Position numbers and translations under genes: made by a program
NCBI RefSeq assembly: GCF_001013905.1
Contig: NZ_LN831790.1
Location: 2,742,001-2,806,000, forward strand
Direction of reading: 5' to 3'
Source: Streptomyces leeuwenhoekii
GTDB lineage: Bacteria; Actinomycetota; Actinomycetes; Streptomycetales; Streptomycetaceae
DNA: 64,000 nucleotides
Notes under the pieces: generated by a model
What the model saw: only the letters and a program-made list of their open reading frames with translations
The model's database searches: none
Told to the model about the DNA's origin: nothing
Shown: piece by piece, positions 42,578-51,551 of the stretch
Numbering within the stretch: position 1 is the stretch's first letter
How the letters are laid out: each line of letters opens with the position of its first letter

Positions 42578-42754
42578 TTCGGATCAGGCCGGATCAGGGA
42601 GCGGGGTCTGGTGCCGTGCATCGCAAGGCGGAGGAGGGCGCCATGGCGGAGCCATGGCAACCGACGACAACGCGGCGGTGGCGGTCCCTCCCGCGCGAGC
42701 GAAGCCGAGCGTGGGGGAAGGGTGCCGGGCCCCGCGAGCCCGGCTTGATCCGAA
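42578..42754 (+). repeat. 177-bp imperfect hairpin element
   Basis: The two ends (42578-42592 and 42740-42754) are inverted repeats matching at 14 of 15 positions. Inside them 42601-42615 can pair with 42721-42735 through 11 Watson-Crick and 4 G-U pairs on the plus strand. The middle has two CCATGG palindromes and a GAGGAGGG/CCCTCCC pair. It fills most of the 311-bp gap between the two ABC cassettes. It could be a miniature mobile element or a structured RNA region. Confidence 0.6.
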
Positions 42755-42878
42755 CGAGACGCCCTGGTGACGGAGGGTATTGCCCGTCCTCGGCGGGAAC
42801 CGTCAGCGGCTGGATATGCTCCTAACCCTTACGGGGGCATGTGCCCCGCTGTCCTGAACCTTTCGATGGGTGCGGAGC

Positions 42879-44126
42879 ATGATCGAGGCAGTCGGCCTGA
42901 CCAAGCGCTACGGCGACAAGACCGCTGTGTACAACCTGTCCTTCCAGGTGCGGCCGGGTGCCGTCACCGGCTTCCTCGGGCCGAACGGCTCGGGCAAGTC
43001 GACGACGATGCGCATGATCCTCGGCCTGGACAACCCCACCTCGGGACAGGTGACGATCGGCGGCTACCCGTACCGCAAGCTGCCCAACGCGCCCCGGCAG
43101 GTCGGCGCCCTGATCGACGCCAAGGCCGTGCACGGGGGCCGCTCGGCCCGCAACCACCTGCTGAGCCTCGCCCAGCTCTCGGGCATCCCGGCCCGGCGGG
43201 TGGACGAGGTGCTCGGCGTGGTCGGCCTGCAGGACGTGGCCCGCAAGCGGTCCAGGGGCTTCTCCCTCGGCATGGGCCAGCGGCTCGGCATTGCCGCCGC
43301 GCTGCTGGGCGACCCCCAGGTGCTGCTGTTCGACGAGCCGGTCAACGGCCTCGACCCCGAGGGCATCCTCTGGGTGCGCAACCTGATGAAGGCGCTCGCC
43401 GCGGAGGGCCGCACGGTCTTCGTCTCCTCCCATCTGATGAGCGAGATGGCGCTGACCGCGGACCATCTGATCGTCATCGGACGCGGTCAGTTGCTCGCCG
43501 ACATGAGCGTGAAGGACTTCATTTCGGCCAATTCCGCCGACTTCGCCCGGGTCCGGACGCCGGACACCGAGCCGCACCTGCGCGAGAAGCTGACCATCGC
43601 CCTCACCGAGGCGGGCGGGCAGGTGCTGCCGGAGCAGGACGGCGCGCTGCGGGTGATGGGGCTGGCGCTGCCCCGCATCAGTGACCTCGCACACGAGGCC
43701 GGGGTACGGCTGTGGGAGCTGTCGCCGCACCAGGCGTCCCTGGAAGAGGCGTACATGCGCATGACGCAGGGGGTCGTCGACTACCGCTCGACGGCCGACC
43801 AGAAGGCCGGTCTCCAGCAGCCCCTGCCGCCGGGCGCCCAGCCGCCGATGCCGGTCCCCGGCCAGGGCCAGCCCGGCTGGTACGCCCCGCCGCCGCCCCA
43901 GCACGCGGCGCCGCACCCGGGCGGGACGCCCGCGAACCCGTACGGCGGTCCCGGCGTGGCGCCCCGTCCGCATACGCAGCCGGCCCCGCAGGTCCAGGCT
44001 CCTGGGCAGCCGCCCTCCGGTGCCCCGGCCGCCCCCTCCGCCGCCCCCGCGGCCTCCGCCGCCGCCTCTTCCTCCGTCTCCCCCGCGCCCGTCACCGACC
44101 CGACCACGTCCGAGGACGCCCGATGA
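42879..44126 (+). CDS. ABC transporter ATP-binding protein (copy 2)
   Basis: This 415-residue paralogue of the ATPase at 40823 has Walker A GPNGSGKST, the same degenerate signature LGMGQRLGIAAALLGDP, and Walker B VLLFDEPVNGLDPEG. It differs by an extended C-terminus of about 110 residues rich in Pro, Ala and Gly (PPPPQHAAPHPGG and similar), likely disordered. ATG 42879 aligns with the copy 1 start. Its stop overlaps the permease start (ATGA). The two ATPases are so alike that this is a local duplication. Confidence 0.92.
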   Translation: MIEAVGLTKRYGDKTAVYNLSFQVRPGAVTGFLGPNGSGKSTTMRMILGLDNPTSGQVTIGGYPYRKLPNAPRQVGALIDAKAVHGGRSARNHLLSLAQLSGIPARRVDEVLGVVGLQDVARKRSRGFSLGMGQRLGIAAALLGDPQVLLFDEPVNGLDPEGILWVRNLMKALAAEGRTVFVSSHLMSEMALTADHLIVIGRGQLLADMSVKDFISANSADFARVRTPDTEPHLREKLTIALTEAGGQVLPEQDGALRVMGLALPRISDLAHEAGVRLWELSPHQASLEEAYMRMTQGVVDYRSTADQKAGLQQPLPPGAQPPMPVPGQGQPGWYAPPPPQHAAPHPGGTPANPYGGPGVAPRPHTQPAPQVQAPGQPPSGAPAAPSAAPAASAAASSSVSPAPVTDPTTSEDAR

Positions 44127-44992
44127 GCACGCCCCAGCCCCCGATGCCGCAGGCCGCGCCCGACCGGCAGGCGGCGCCCGGTCCGTCGTTCCCCTCCTAC
44201 ACCTCGCCGATCCCGGTGGTGCGCACGCACCTCGGACACGCGATCGCCTCCGAGTGGACGAAGATGAAGTCGGTGCGCTCCACGATGTGGACGCTGGGCG
44301 TGTTCGTGCTGCTGGTGGTCGGCATCGGTCTGCTGGCCGGCGCGGTGGTGGCGGGCTCCCCGTCCGACCTGTCCGGTGAGAACGCGCTCTCCCTCGGTCT
44401 GTTCGGGCTGCTGCTCGGCAGCATGTGCATCATCACGCTCGGCGTGCTGACCACGGCCTCCGAGTACGGCACCGGCATGGTCCGCACCACCATGACGGCC
44501 TGCCCCAGCCGTGGCCGGGTGCTGGCCGCGAAGGCGGTGGTGTTCTTCCTGGTGGCGTTCGTCGTGACGCTGGTGTCGTCCTCGCTGGTGGCGGTCGCGC
44601 ACGTCGCCATGCTGGAGGGCAACGGCGCGGCTGACCCGACCGGCGGCGAGTGGCTGAAGGCCACGGTGGGCATCTCGCTCTACATCGCCCTGCTCGGCCT
44701 GCTGTCGCTCGCCGTGGGCTCGGTCATCCGGCATTCGGCGGGTGCCATCACCGTCATGATCGGCGCGGTTCTCGCCCCGCTGGTGATCGCGCTGTTCATG
44801 TTCGCGCGGTCGCTGGAGGGCGTCCGCCAGGCCCTGCTGGAGTACTCCATCCCGAACCAGCTCAGCGTCTTCTACACCCAGTCCCTCAGCGACTCCGGCC
44901 CGTCCGGCTGGGACCCGCTGTGGATCGCGCTGGGCGTGACGGCCGTCGCCTTCGCCGGCGCCTTCGCCCTGCTGGAGAAGCGGGACGTGTGA
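44123..44992 (+). CDS. ABC-2 type permease (copy 2)
   Basis: This 289-residue permease starts with a Pro-rich cytoplasmic tail (about 1-45). Spans follow such as TMWTLGVFVLLVVGIGLLAG, FGLLLGSMCIITLGVLTT, VFFLVAFVVTLVSSSLVAV and ITVMIGAVLAPLVIALFMF. SEYGTGMVRTTMTACPSR corresponds to NEYSTGMIRTSLAAVPQR in copy 1. Translation is coupled to the ATPase. Function is probably export or resistance, but no substrate can be named. Confidence 0.92.
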   Translation: MSTPQPPMPQAAPDRQAAPGPSFPSYTSPIPVVRTHLGHAIASEWTKMKSVRSTMWTLGVFVLLVVGIGLLAGAVVAGSPSDLSGENALSLGLFGLLLGSMCIITLGVLTTASEYGTGMVRTTMTACPSRGRVLAAKAVVFFLVAFVVTLVSSSLVAVAHVAMLEGNGAADPTGGEWLKATVGISLYIALLGLLSLAVGSVIRHSAGAITVMIGAVLAPLVIALFMFARSLEGVRQALLEYSIPNQLSVFYTQSLSDSGPSGWDPLWIALGVTAVAFAGAFALLEKRDV

Positions 44993-45007
44993 TCCGCTGA
45001 CCCGGGC

Positions 45008-45340
45008 TCAGAACCGGGGCGCGTTACGGGACCGCTGCACCCGCGTGGTGCGGCGGTCCTTCGCGTTCCAGCAGGCCCGGTGCCAGTGGCGCCGGTCGTC
45101 GACCCCCGCGTGCTGCGCCCAGGCCACCACGTGCGGGACGTTGTCGGGGATCAACTGGTCGCAGCCGGGGCAGCGGTACGCCTTGCCCCGCGCGCTCGCC
45201 CCCGCCACATGCCGCACGCTCCACTCCTCGCCCTGCCAGCTCTCGCTGGACTGCCAGCCGCCGTAGCGGCCGGGGCGGTCGTCCTCGGCGCTCCGGCCTG
45301 AGGAACCGGCTCCCTTGGGTCGGTTGCGACGCGGGGACAC
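45008..45340 (-). CDS. Small protein with CxxC...H...HxxxC zinc-finger-like motif
   Basis: This is a 110-residue basic protein. Its middle and C-terminal part carries CPGCDQLIPDNVPHVVAWAQ followed by RRHWHRACW, a pattern that suggests a treble-clef or HNH-like zinc site. The N-terminus (SPRRNRPKGAGSSGRSAEDD) looks disordered. GTG 45340 has a GAGGTG site. Homologues are often auto-labelled ATP/GTP-binding protein, which the sequence does not support since no P-loop is present. It is convergent with the second permease. Confidence 0.8.
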   Translation of the reverse strand: MSPRRNRPKGAGSSGRSAEDDRPGRYGGWQSSESWQGEEWSVRHVAGASARGKAYRCPGCDQLIPDNVPHVVAWAQHAGVDDRRHWHRACWNAKDRRTTRVQRSRNAPRF

Positions 45341-45589
45341 AGCACACCTCACGGGGCTATACGGGAAGTAAGGGCCGCATCCAGCCTACGCGGCGCGCAA
45401 CCGGGTAGGCGTACGGCGCACGTCCCCGTCTCCTCCGCGGGGTCCGCGGCACGGCGCACAGCCCTCCGCGGGGCCCTTTTCTGCAGACAATCCGCAAATC
45501 TCCCCGCCCGGACCGTGTCCTCGGCACGTGTCAGGCGGTTATGCCCGATGGGGGAGCTCCGCGTCGGAGCCAGGAAGCAGGAAAAAGCA

Positions 45590-46618
45590 ATGCGCGTGGG
45601 AAGTTTCGTGTTGGCGGCCCAGTTCCCGGGTCAGGGCCAGGGGGAGCCGCTGCACCGCGCGGTCCGCTCGGCCGAGGTCGCCGAGGAGGCCGGGCTCGAC
45701 TCGGTCTGGCTGGCCGAGCACCACTTCGTGCCGTACGGCACATGTCCCTCCGCCGTCACCCTCGCCGCTTTACTGCTGGGCCGCACCCGCCGCATCCGGG
45801 TCGGTACGGCGGTCAGCGTACTGCCCGCTACTCACCCCGTCGCCCTCGGCGAGCAGGCCGCGCTGCTCCATCTCACCAGCGGCGGGCGATTCACGCTGGG
45901 GGTGGGGCGCGGCGGCCCCTGGGTCGACCTGGAGGTGTTCGGCGGGGGACTGGAGGCGTACGAACGGGGTTTCCCGGAGTCGCTCGACCTGCTGATGCGC
46001 TGGCTGCGTGAACCGTCCGTGTCGGCGGACGGCGAGCGCTTCCGCTTTCGCGAAGTCCCCGTCGTCCCCCGCCCGTCGGAGTCGTTGACGGACACCCCCG
46101 GACCGGAGGTCGTCGTCGCCTGCACCTCACCGGCGAGCGTGCGCCTGGCGGCCGAGCGGGGGCTGCCGATGCTGCTCGGCATGCATGTCGGGGACGAGGA
46201 AAAGGCCGAGATGGTCGGCCTGTGGCAACGGCACGCGCAGGACTGCGGGCGGCCGTGGGAGGAGGTCCACGGCGCGGCCCATGTCTCGGCCGGTGTCTGC
46301 CAGATCGCGGACCGGCGCGCGGACGCGGCGGAGGCGCTGCTGAAGAGCATGCCGGGCTGGCTGCGGCAGGGGCTCGACGCCCATGTCACGGTGGACGGCC
46401 GGGCCCGGCAGATGCGGGACCCGCTGGCATACACCGAACTGCTCTGCGGGCTGCACCCGGTCGGCACGCCGCGGCTGTGCGCCGACCGGCTCTCGGCGAC
46501 CAGCGAGCGAACCGGGATCACCCGTTTCGCGCTGCTGGCCGAGGGCTCCGGCGACCTCGCTGCGACCGAGGACAATCTGCGACGGCTCGGGACCGAGGTG
46601 CTGCCCCAACTGCGCTGA
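45590..46618 (+). CDS. LLM-class flavin-dependent oxidoreductase
   Basis: This 342-residue luciferase-like monooxygenase fold protein starts MRVGSFVLAAQFPGQ. SVWLAEHHFVPYGTCPS is the conserved WxxEHH segment, RRIRVGTAVSVLPATHP binds flavin, and GRFTLGVGRGGPWVD follows. Such enzymes use FMNH2 or F420. The substrate is unknown. It stands alone, with about 250 bp upstream that contain no gene, and is convergent with the SCO5389-family gene. Confidence 0.9.
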   Translation: MRVGSFVLAAQFPGQGQGEPLHRAVRSAEVAEEAGLDSVWLAEHHFVPYGTCPSAVTLAALLLGRTRRIRVGTAVSVLPATHPVALGEQAALLHLTSGGRFTLGVGRGGPWVDLEVFGGGLEAYERGFPESLDLLMRWLREPSVSADGERFRFREVPVVPRPSESLTDTPGPEVVVACTSPASVRLAAERGLPMLLGMHVGDEEKAEMVGLWQRHAQDCGRPWEEVHGAAHVSAGVCQIADRRADAAEALLKSMPGWLRQGLDAHVTVDGRARQMRDPLAYTELLCGLHPVGTPRLCADRLSATSERTGITRFALLAEGSGDLAATEDNLRRLGTEVLPQLR

Positions 46619-46700
46619 ACCGCCGGTCCCCTCGGGAGCCTGCCGCTCCGGCACGCACTGCGCCTCACACGCACGGAGCGGCAAGCTGACGATCACCGTG

Positions 46701-47093
46701 TCAGCAGTCGCGGAGCTCCGGCGACTGGTTGAGCAGCTGACCGCGTATCGAGGTGAAGCGGGCCAGCGTCTCGTCGACGGAGGAGTCCAACGGGAACACC
46801 GCCACCCGGTGGCAGTTCTGGAAGGCCAGCCGCACACCGAAGTGCCGTTGCAGTGCGCCGCGGATCGCGTCACTCGCAAGCGCACGCAGCAGCTGACCGC
46901 GTGCCTGCTCGTCCGGCGGGGGCGTCTGGTTGTCGGCGAACGCTCCGCCGTCGACCTTCAGCTGTGCCACCAGGGAGCTGATCATCTCCCATGCGTAGGG
47001 CAGGGAGGTCCGGACGCAGTCGACGAAGTCGGCTTCGTCGACCTCGCCTCGCTCGGCCTGTTCGAGTAGGGCCGGTGAGACGTCGAGCGACAT
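46701..47093 (-). CDS. SCO5389-family protein
   Basis: This small acidic protein (130 residues) is widespread in Streptomyces and named after the S. coelicolor locus. It starts [20 protein letters not shown] and includes [20 protein letters not shown] and [20 protein letters not shown]. It ends in [18 protein letters not shown] with a C-terminal Cys; three Cys in total. It is probably cytoplasmic, since no signal or TM is seen. ATG 47093 has GGAG upstream. Function unknown; it diverges from nucS across about 290 bp. Confidence 0.87.
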   Translation of the reverse strand: MSLDVSPALLEQAERGEVDEADFVDCVRTSLPYAWEMISSLVAQLKVDGGAFADNQTPPPDEQARGQLLRALASDAIRGALQRHFGVRLAFQNCHRVAVFPLDSSVDETLARFTSIRGQLLNQSPELRDC

Positions 47094-47384
47094 GGGTTCT
47101 CCTCTCGCACCCCCGACCAGCAGGGGTTGCCGGACAGTAAGGGAAGCCCACGAGGACGAACACGCTGCGTACACATCTCGCGACCTCCCGTTCAATACCG
47201 TAAACATCTGAACGGGGCGGCACCAGGAGAATGCCCAGATGGGCACCAACCTGTAGGTACACAATCAGCCAGTGTGCAAGGTGGGTCCAATGGGAGAAGT
47301 GGGGCGCCTCGCCGGCGGCCCGGCGGGTCCGGTCCAGGGGTGCGAATCGCGTCGGGGCGGGCGTGTCGAGTAGCGTTGCCGACC

Positions 47385-48056
47385 ATGCGTCTCGTCATTG
47401 CCCGCTGCTCCGTCGACTACGCCGGGCGGCTCACCGCCCACCTTCCCTCGGCGCCCCGCCTGATCCTGGTCAAGGCGGACGGCAGCGTCTCGATCCACGC
47501 CGACGACCGGGCCTACAAGCCCCTCAACTGGATGTCGCCGCCCTGCACCCTGAAGGAGGGCACCGGCGACGACGAGGGTGTGTGGACCGTCGTCAACAAG
47601 GCGGGCGAGAAGCTCATCATCACGATGGAGGAAATACTCCACGACTCCACGCACGAGCTGGGCGTGGACCCCGGCCTGATCAAGGACGGCGTGGAAGCGC
47701 ACCTCCAGGAGCTGCTCGCCGACCGCATCGAGACGCTGGGCGAGGGCTACACCCTCATCCGCCGCGAGTACCCGACGGCCATCGGCCCGGTCGACATCCT
47801 GTGCCGGGACGCCGACGGGCAGACCGTCGCCGTCGAGATCAAGCGGCGCGGTGAGATCGACGGTGTGGAGCAGCTCACCCGCTATCTGGACCTGCTGAAC
47901 CGCGATCCCCGCCTGGCCCCGGTGCGCGGCATCTTCGCCGCCCAGGAGATCAAACCCCAGGCCCGTGTGCTGGCCACCGACCGCGGGATCGGCTGCCAGG
48001 TGCTGGACTACGACGCCCTGCGCGGCATCGAGGACGACAAGCTGCGGCTGTTCTGA
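47385..48056 (+). CDS. nucS: Mismatch-specific endonuclease NucS/EndoMS
   Basis: This 223-residue enzyme cuts both strands at mismatched DNA and provides the non-canonical mismatch repair of actinobacteria, which lack MutS/MutL. An N-terminal DNA-binding half is followed by a RecB-like nuclease domain with the metal residues Asp137, Glu151 and Lys153 (GPVDILC...VAVEIK). The last residues, DDKLRLF, match a beta-clamp binding tail. TAGCGT lies 8 nt before ATG, compatible with a leaderless message. It is followed by a strong terminator. Loss of this gene gives a mutator phenotype in related bacteria. Confidence 0.95.
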   Translation: MRLVIARCSVDYAGRLTAHLPSAPRLILVKADGSVSIHADDRAYKPLNWMSPPCTLKEGTGDDEGVWTVVNKAGEKLIITMEEILHDSTHELGVDPGLIKDGVEAHLQELLADRIETLGEGYTLIRREYPTAIGPVDILCRDADGQTVAVEIKRRGEIDGVEQLTRYLDLLNRDPRLAPVRGIFAAQEIKPQARVLATDRGIGCQVLDYDALRGIEDDKLRLF

Positions 48057-48076
48057 GCGGCGCCGGCTGAAGCGCC

Positions 48077-48113
48077 GGGAGGGCCGGGTCCGTCGGACGG
48101 ACCCGGCCCTCCC
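48077..48113. terminator. Bidirectional terminator after nucS
   Basis: An 18-bp perfect inverted repeat (48077-48094 with 48096-48113) with a minimal loop sits between the convergent nucS and the large NTPase-like gene. Confidence 0.9.
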
Positions 48114-48159
48114 GCATGTCGTCGCCCGGACCGGCCGGGGGCCGGGCGCCGACGCCGGG

Positions 48160-50787
48160 TCAGATGAGGGTGCTCGACGCGGAGCCCGGCGCTCCGCCGC
48201 CGTCCGGCGCGCTCGCCGTGGTGGCGGAGTCGCTGGGGGCGGGGCCGCTGGCCGAGTCGGTGGTGGACGGCGGTGGCGGCTCGGAGCTCGGCGGCTCCTC
48301 GGACGTCGGCGGTTCCTCGGGGGTCGTCGGCTCCTCAGGCGTCGACGGCCCGGAGCTCGGCGGCTCCTCGGACGTCGGCGGCTGTGAGCTCGGCGGCTCC
48401 TCGGACGTCGGCGGCTTGCCGGACGTGGGCGGCTTCCCGGACGCCGGCGGCTCGCCGGACGTGGGGTCGCCGGGGTCGTCCGGCTCCCGGGTGCCGCCCG
48501 GGCCGTCCGAGACCCTGCCCGAACTCGTCGGCGTCGGGTCGTCGGCGGTGCCGAGGGTGCCGTCGGGGCCCGGGTCCGTGGGCCGGGCCACGGGCCCGTC
48601 GCCGCCGGTTCCCTTGCCGTCGCCGTCGTCGTCCGCCCGCTCGACGTCCTGGCCGTCGTCGCCGGTGCCCTGACTGGCGGACGGGTTGACACCGACCCGG
48701 TCGGACGGGGTGCCGCCCTCGTTGTCGGAGGTGGCCCCGAGGGTGACGACGGTGCCGAGCACGGCGACGAGCAGCGCGCCCGCGCCCGTCGCCACCAGAT
48801 TGCGCCGGGCGAATCCCTTGATGCCGCCCCGCCGCGCGCGGGACGTGCCCGGGGAGGCGGTGGGGCGGGTCGCCGGGGCGGAGCTCCGGGTGGGCGGCTT
48901 GAGGGGCGGGAAGGCCGCGGGCACGACCTTGGTCTGCGGAGCCGGTTCCTCGCGCGGGGCGCCGGGCGCCTCGTCCCCTGCGGAGGCGAAGCCCGCGGCG
49001 GCGACGCCGGGCAGGGGCGTGGTGGTATCGATGCCGAGCCCGGGGGTGTCGCCGGACCGGTCGGCCACCAGGGCGAGGGCGCGGCGGCCGGCGACCGTGC
49101 CGCGCTTGTCGGCGAGCGCGCCGCGCAGGCCGATGGACGCCTCCAGCTCCGCGCGGGCCCGGTCCAGGTGCCCCTCGCACAGCGCGAGGACGCCGAGCTC
49201 GTGGTGGAAGTACGCCTGTTCGGCCACGTCTCCGGCGAGCCGTGCGGCCTCGGCTCCGCAGCGCAGCGCCCGCTCCCAGGCGCTCCAGTGCAGTCCGGCC
49301 GCGAACGCGGGCGCCGCGGTGCGGGCCAGGGCGACGGCGGGACTCTCGGCGTCCTCCGCCGGGGGTGTGGTGGCCGGTGCCAGCACGGCCAGGGCGGCCA
49401 GCACCGCGTCGGCCTCGGCGCAGACGCGTTCCGGGGTGACCGAGGGGTGCCCGGCCCACCAGGCGTAGTGCCGGGCGGCACTCAGGGCCCGGCCGAGGAC
49501 GTCGTCGGCGTACCCGGCGGCCTCGAGCTGGGTGAGCACCCCGGCGGCCAGCCGGTAGCGGGCCCCGACCGGGGAGACCAGGCCGCAGTCGGCCAGCTCG
49601 CCGAGGGCGGCGTCCGCGTGGGTGTCGCCGACCAGGGCGGGCAGATGGGCCTGGTGCGGCACCTCGCCGCCGAGGGCGACGGCGAACTCCAGGGTGGCCC
49701 GGGCGGAGGCGCTCAGCCGTGAGGCGAGCAGCGGAGCGGGCCCGGCGGCCTCGCCGAGCGAGGGCAGGGAGACGGTGTCGTTCCCGGCCGCGTCCCGGGG
49801 TGCGGCGTCCGCGAAGGCGCCGTTGTCGTCGACGGCTTCGGCGCCGGCCCGCAGCCGGTCGCGCTGGCGCAGCAGGGCGCCGGCCTGGACGAAGCGCAGC
49901 GGCAGGCCCTCGGACTCGAACCAGAGGTCGCCGGCCCAGTTGGCCTCCTCCTCGGTGAGGGGGCGGCCGGCGGCGCGCTCCAGCAGTTCCACACTGTCCG
50001 AGCGCTCCAGGCCGGTGAGGAAGACCTCCTCGACGGCGGAGCCGGCGGAGGGGGCGGGCACGTCCGGGGTGGCGCCGATCAGGAACGCGCACTCGGGGGT
50101 CGCGTCCAGCAGCTCGTCGAGCGCGGCGCCGCCGAACTCGATGTCGTCCAGGACGACGACCGCGCCGATCTCCCGGACGTGCGGGAGCACTTCCTCGCGC
50201 TCGGGGCGGTGCCGGGGCGCGCGGTGGACCGCGTAGAAGAGGTCGTACAGCAGCTCGTCGGCGGTGCGGCGGAAGCCGCTGAGGCGGACGACGCCGTCCG
50301 GGGCGAGGTCGGCGCAGTCCTCGGCGACGAGGTCGAGCAGGCTGGTGCGGCCCGCGCCGGCGGGTCCGGTCAGGCGTACGGAGCGGCCGCGGGCGAGCAG
50401 CCGGACCAGCCGCTCGCGTTCGTCCTGACGAGCCACCAGCGGCAGCGCGGGCCGCGACGGGCCGGCCGGGACGGGCGGCTTGGCGGCGCGGTCGGCCTCC
50501 GCCCGTTCGGCGGTGGTGAACTTCTCGGGGGACGCGGGCCGCTCCCCGGGCGGGCACAGTTCGATCTCGCTGCCGTCGACCGGGTTGACGGTGAGCAGGT
50601 ACTCGCCGGAGACGAGCTGTACCGTGCGGGCGAGCGCGGGCGCGTGCTGCCCGAAGTCGGACGTGAGGGATTCCCTGGGCGGGCGCTGACGCGGCGCGTC
50701 GCCGCTCCCGGTGTCGAATCCGCTCGACCGGGCGGTGCTTCCGTCGTCGTGGCCATGGTCCTCGGGCCCCCGGGTGTTCGGGTCCAT
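48160..50787 (-). CDS. Large membrane-anchored NTPase-like protein with Pro/Ser-rich tail
   Basis: This 875-residue protein has an N-terminal cytoplasmic part with an AAA/STAND-like domain. The P-loop is LTGPAGAGRTSLLDL, in which the usual Lys of GxxGxGK[ST] is Arg, and Walker B-like is AVVVLDDIE. A helical region resembles TPR/winged-helix repeats (ALRCGAEAARLAGDVAEQAY and following). One TM helix lies near residue 670 (LVATGAGALLVAVLGTVVTL). The outer tail is low complexity, with repeated EEPPSS/PPTSEEPP units. It is expressed away from the STAS gene. It may be a membrane-tethered sensor whose ATPase is weak or inactive. Confidence 0.83.
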   Translation of the reverse strand: MDPNTRGPEDHGHDDGSTARSSGFDTGSGDAPRQRPPRESLTSDFGQHAPALARTVQLVSGEYLLTVNPVDGSEIELCPPGERPASPEKFTTAERAEADRAAKPPVPAGPSRPALPLVARQDERERLVRLLARGRSVRLTGPAGAGRTSLLDLVAEDCADLAPDGVVRLSGFRRTADELLYDLFYAVHRAPRHRPEREEVLPHVREIGAVVVLDDIEFGGAALDELLDATPECAFLIGATPDVPAPSAGSAVEEVFLTGLERSDSVELLERAAGRPLTEEEANWAGDLWFESEGLPLRFVQAGALLRQRDRLRAGAEAVDDNGAFADAAPRDAAGNDTVSLPSLGEAAGPAPLLASRLSASARATLEFAVALGGEVPHQAHLPALVGDTHADAALGELADCGLVSPVGARYRLAAGVLTQLEAAGYADDVLGRALSAARHYAWWAGHPSVTPERVCAEADAVLAALAVLAPATTPPAEDAESPAVALARTAAPAFAAGLHWSAWERALRCGAEAARLAGDVAEQAYFHHELGVLALCEGHLDRARAELEASIGLRGALADKRGTVAGRRALALVADRSGDTPGLGIDTTTPLPGVAAAGFASAGDEAPGAPREEPAPQTKVVPAAFPPLKPPTRSSAPATRPTASPGTSRARRGGIKGFARRNLVATGAGALLVAVLGTVVTLGATSDNEGGTPSDRVGVNPSASQGTGDDGQDVERADDDGDGKGTGGDGPVARPTDPGPDGTLGTADDPTPTSSGRVSDGPGGTREPDDPGDPTSGEPPASGKPPTSGKPPTSEEPPSSQPPTSEEPPSSGPSTPEEPTTPEEPPTSEEPPSSEPPPPSTTDSASGPAPSDSATTASAPDGGGAPGSASSTLI

Positions 50788-51061
50788 AGGTTCAAGCCCC
50801 CAAAAGCGTCGTGTGTCCAACAAGCCCCTCCCGGCCTTGCCGCACACCGCTCTGTCGCTTCTGGTCCGGGCCCGCTAGAGGGTTTCGAGGCAGCGGGCAG
50901 CCGAACCCTAAACCTTTGCTCAGTATCTCCGACAGTCCGGGGTGCCACGCCGCCCGAGACGTCACAGTCTCGTGAGGATTGCGTGTGTCGGGCAAGGCCG
51001 GCGCGGAGCGTCCCGGTCCGTCCCGTCCCGGTGGCCTCGGGCGCTGCTTCGGGCGCGGGGG

Positions 51062-51385
51062 TCACACCCGGGGCAGGGTCTCCACTCCGATGCCGCCCTC
51101 GATGGCCAGGATGCGGTGCAGCCGGGTGGCCACCAGCAGGCGCTGCATCTGCGGCGGTACGCCGCGCAGCACCAGCCGCCGGCCGCAGCGGCCGGCCCGC
51201 CGATGGGCCCCCATGATCACGCCGAGTCCGGTGGCGTCCCAGGAGTCCAGCTCGGACAGGTCGAGCACCAGATCGCCGGCTCCGTCGTCGACGGCCGAGT
51301 GCAGGACCGTACGGGCGTCCGCCGCGCTGCGGACGTCGAGGCGGCCCCCGACGACCAGCTCGGCGTGGTCGCCCCTGATGTGCAT
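51062..51385 (-). CDS. STAS-domain protein (anti-sigma-factor antagonist type)
   Basis: This 107-residue single STAS domain starts MHIRGDHAELVVGGRLDVRS. DLVLDLSELDSWDATGLGVI is the loop where SpoIIAA-like proteins are phosphorylated. Here the position preceding GLG is Thr (DATGLG) rather than the usual Ser, so it could still be phosphorylated. No anti-sigma kinase or sigma factor is adjacent. A 166-bp gap with no gene lies upstream. Confidence 0.88.
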   Translation of the reverse strand: MHIRGDHAELVVGGRLDVRSAADARTVLHSAVDDGAGDLVLDLSELDSWDATGLGVIMGAHRRAGRCGRRLVLRGVPPQMQRLLVATRLHRILAIEGGIGVETLPRV

Positions 51386-51551
51386 ATGCGCTCCCCGTGT
51401 GCGTGAGTCGTGAGTGCGGTGTCCTGCTCCGTGATGGGTGAAAAACGGTGTGCAACTTCTGACTGCGTTAACCGGTCGTTGGTTGCCATCCGTGAGCGAA
51501 CCGATACCGAATTCACTCCGGCGTGTGACGTTTTTCGGAGTGATCGCGGTG

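Noticed and set aside
42616..42825. Small frame inside the 177-bp element
   Set aside because: ATG codons arise from palindromic CCATGG; product is Arg/Pro-rich and no ribosome site is specific.
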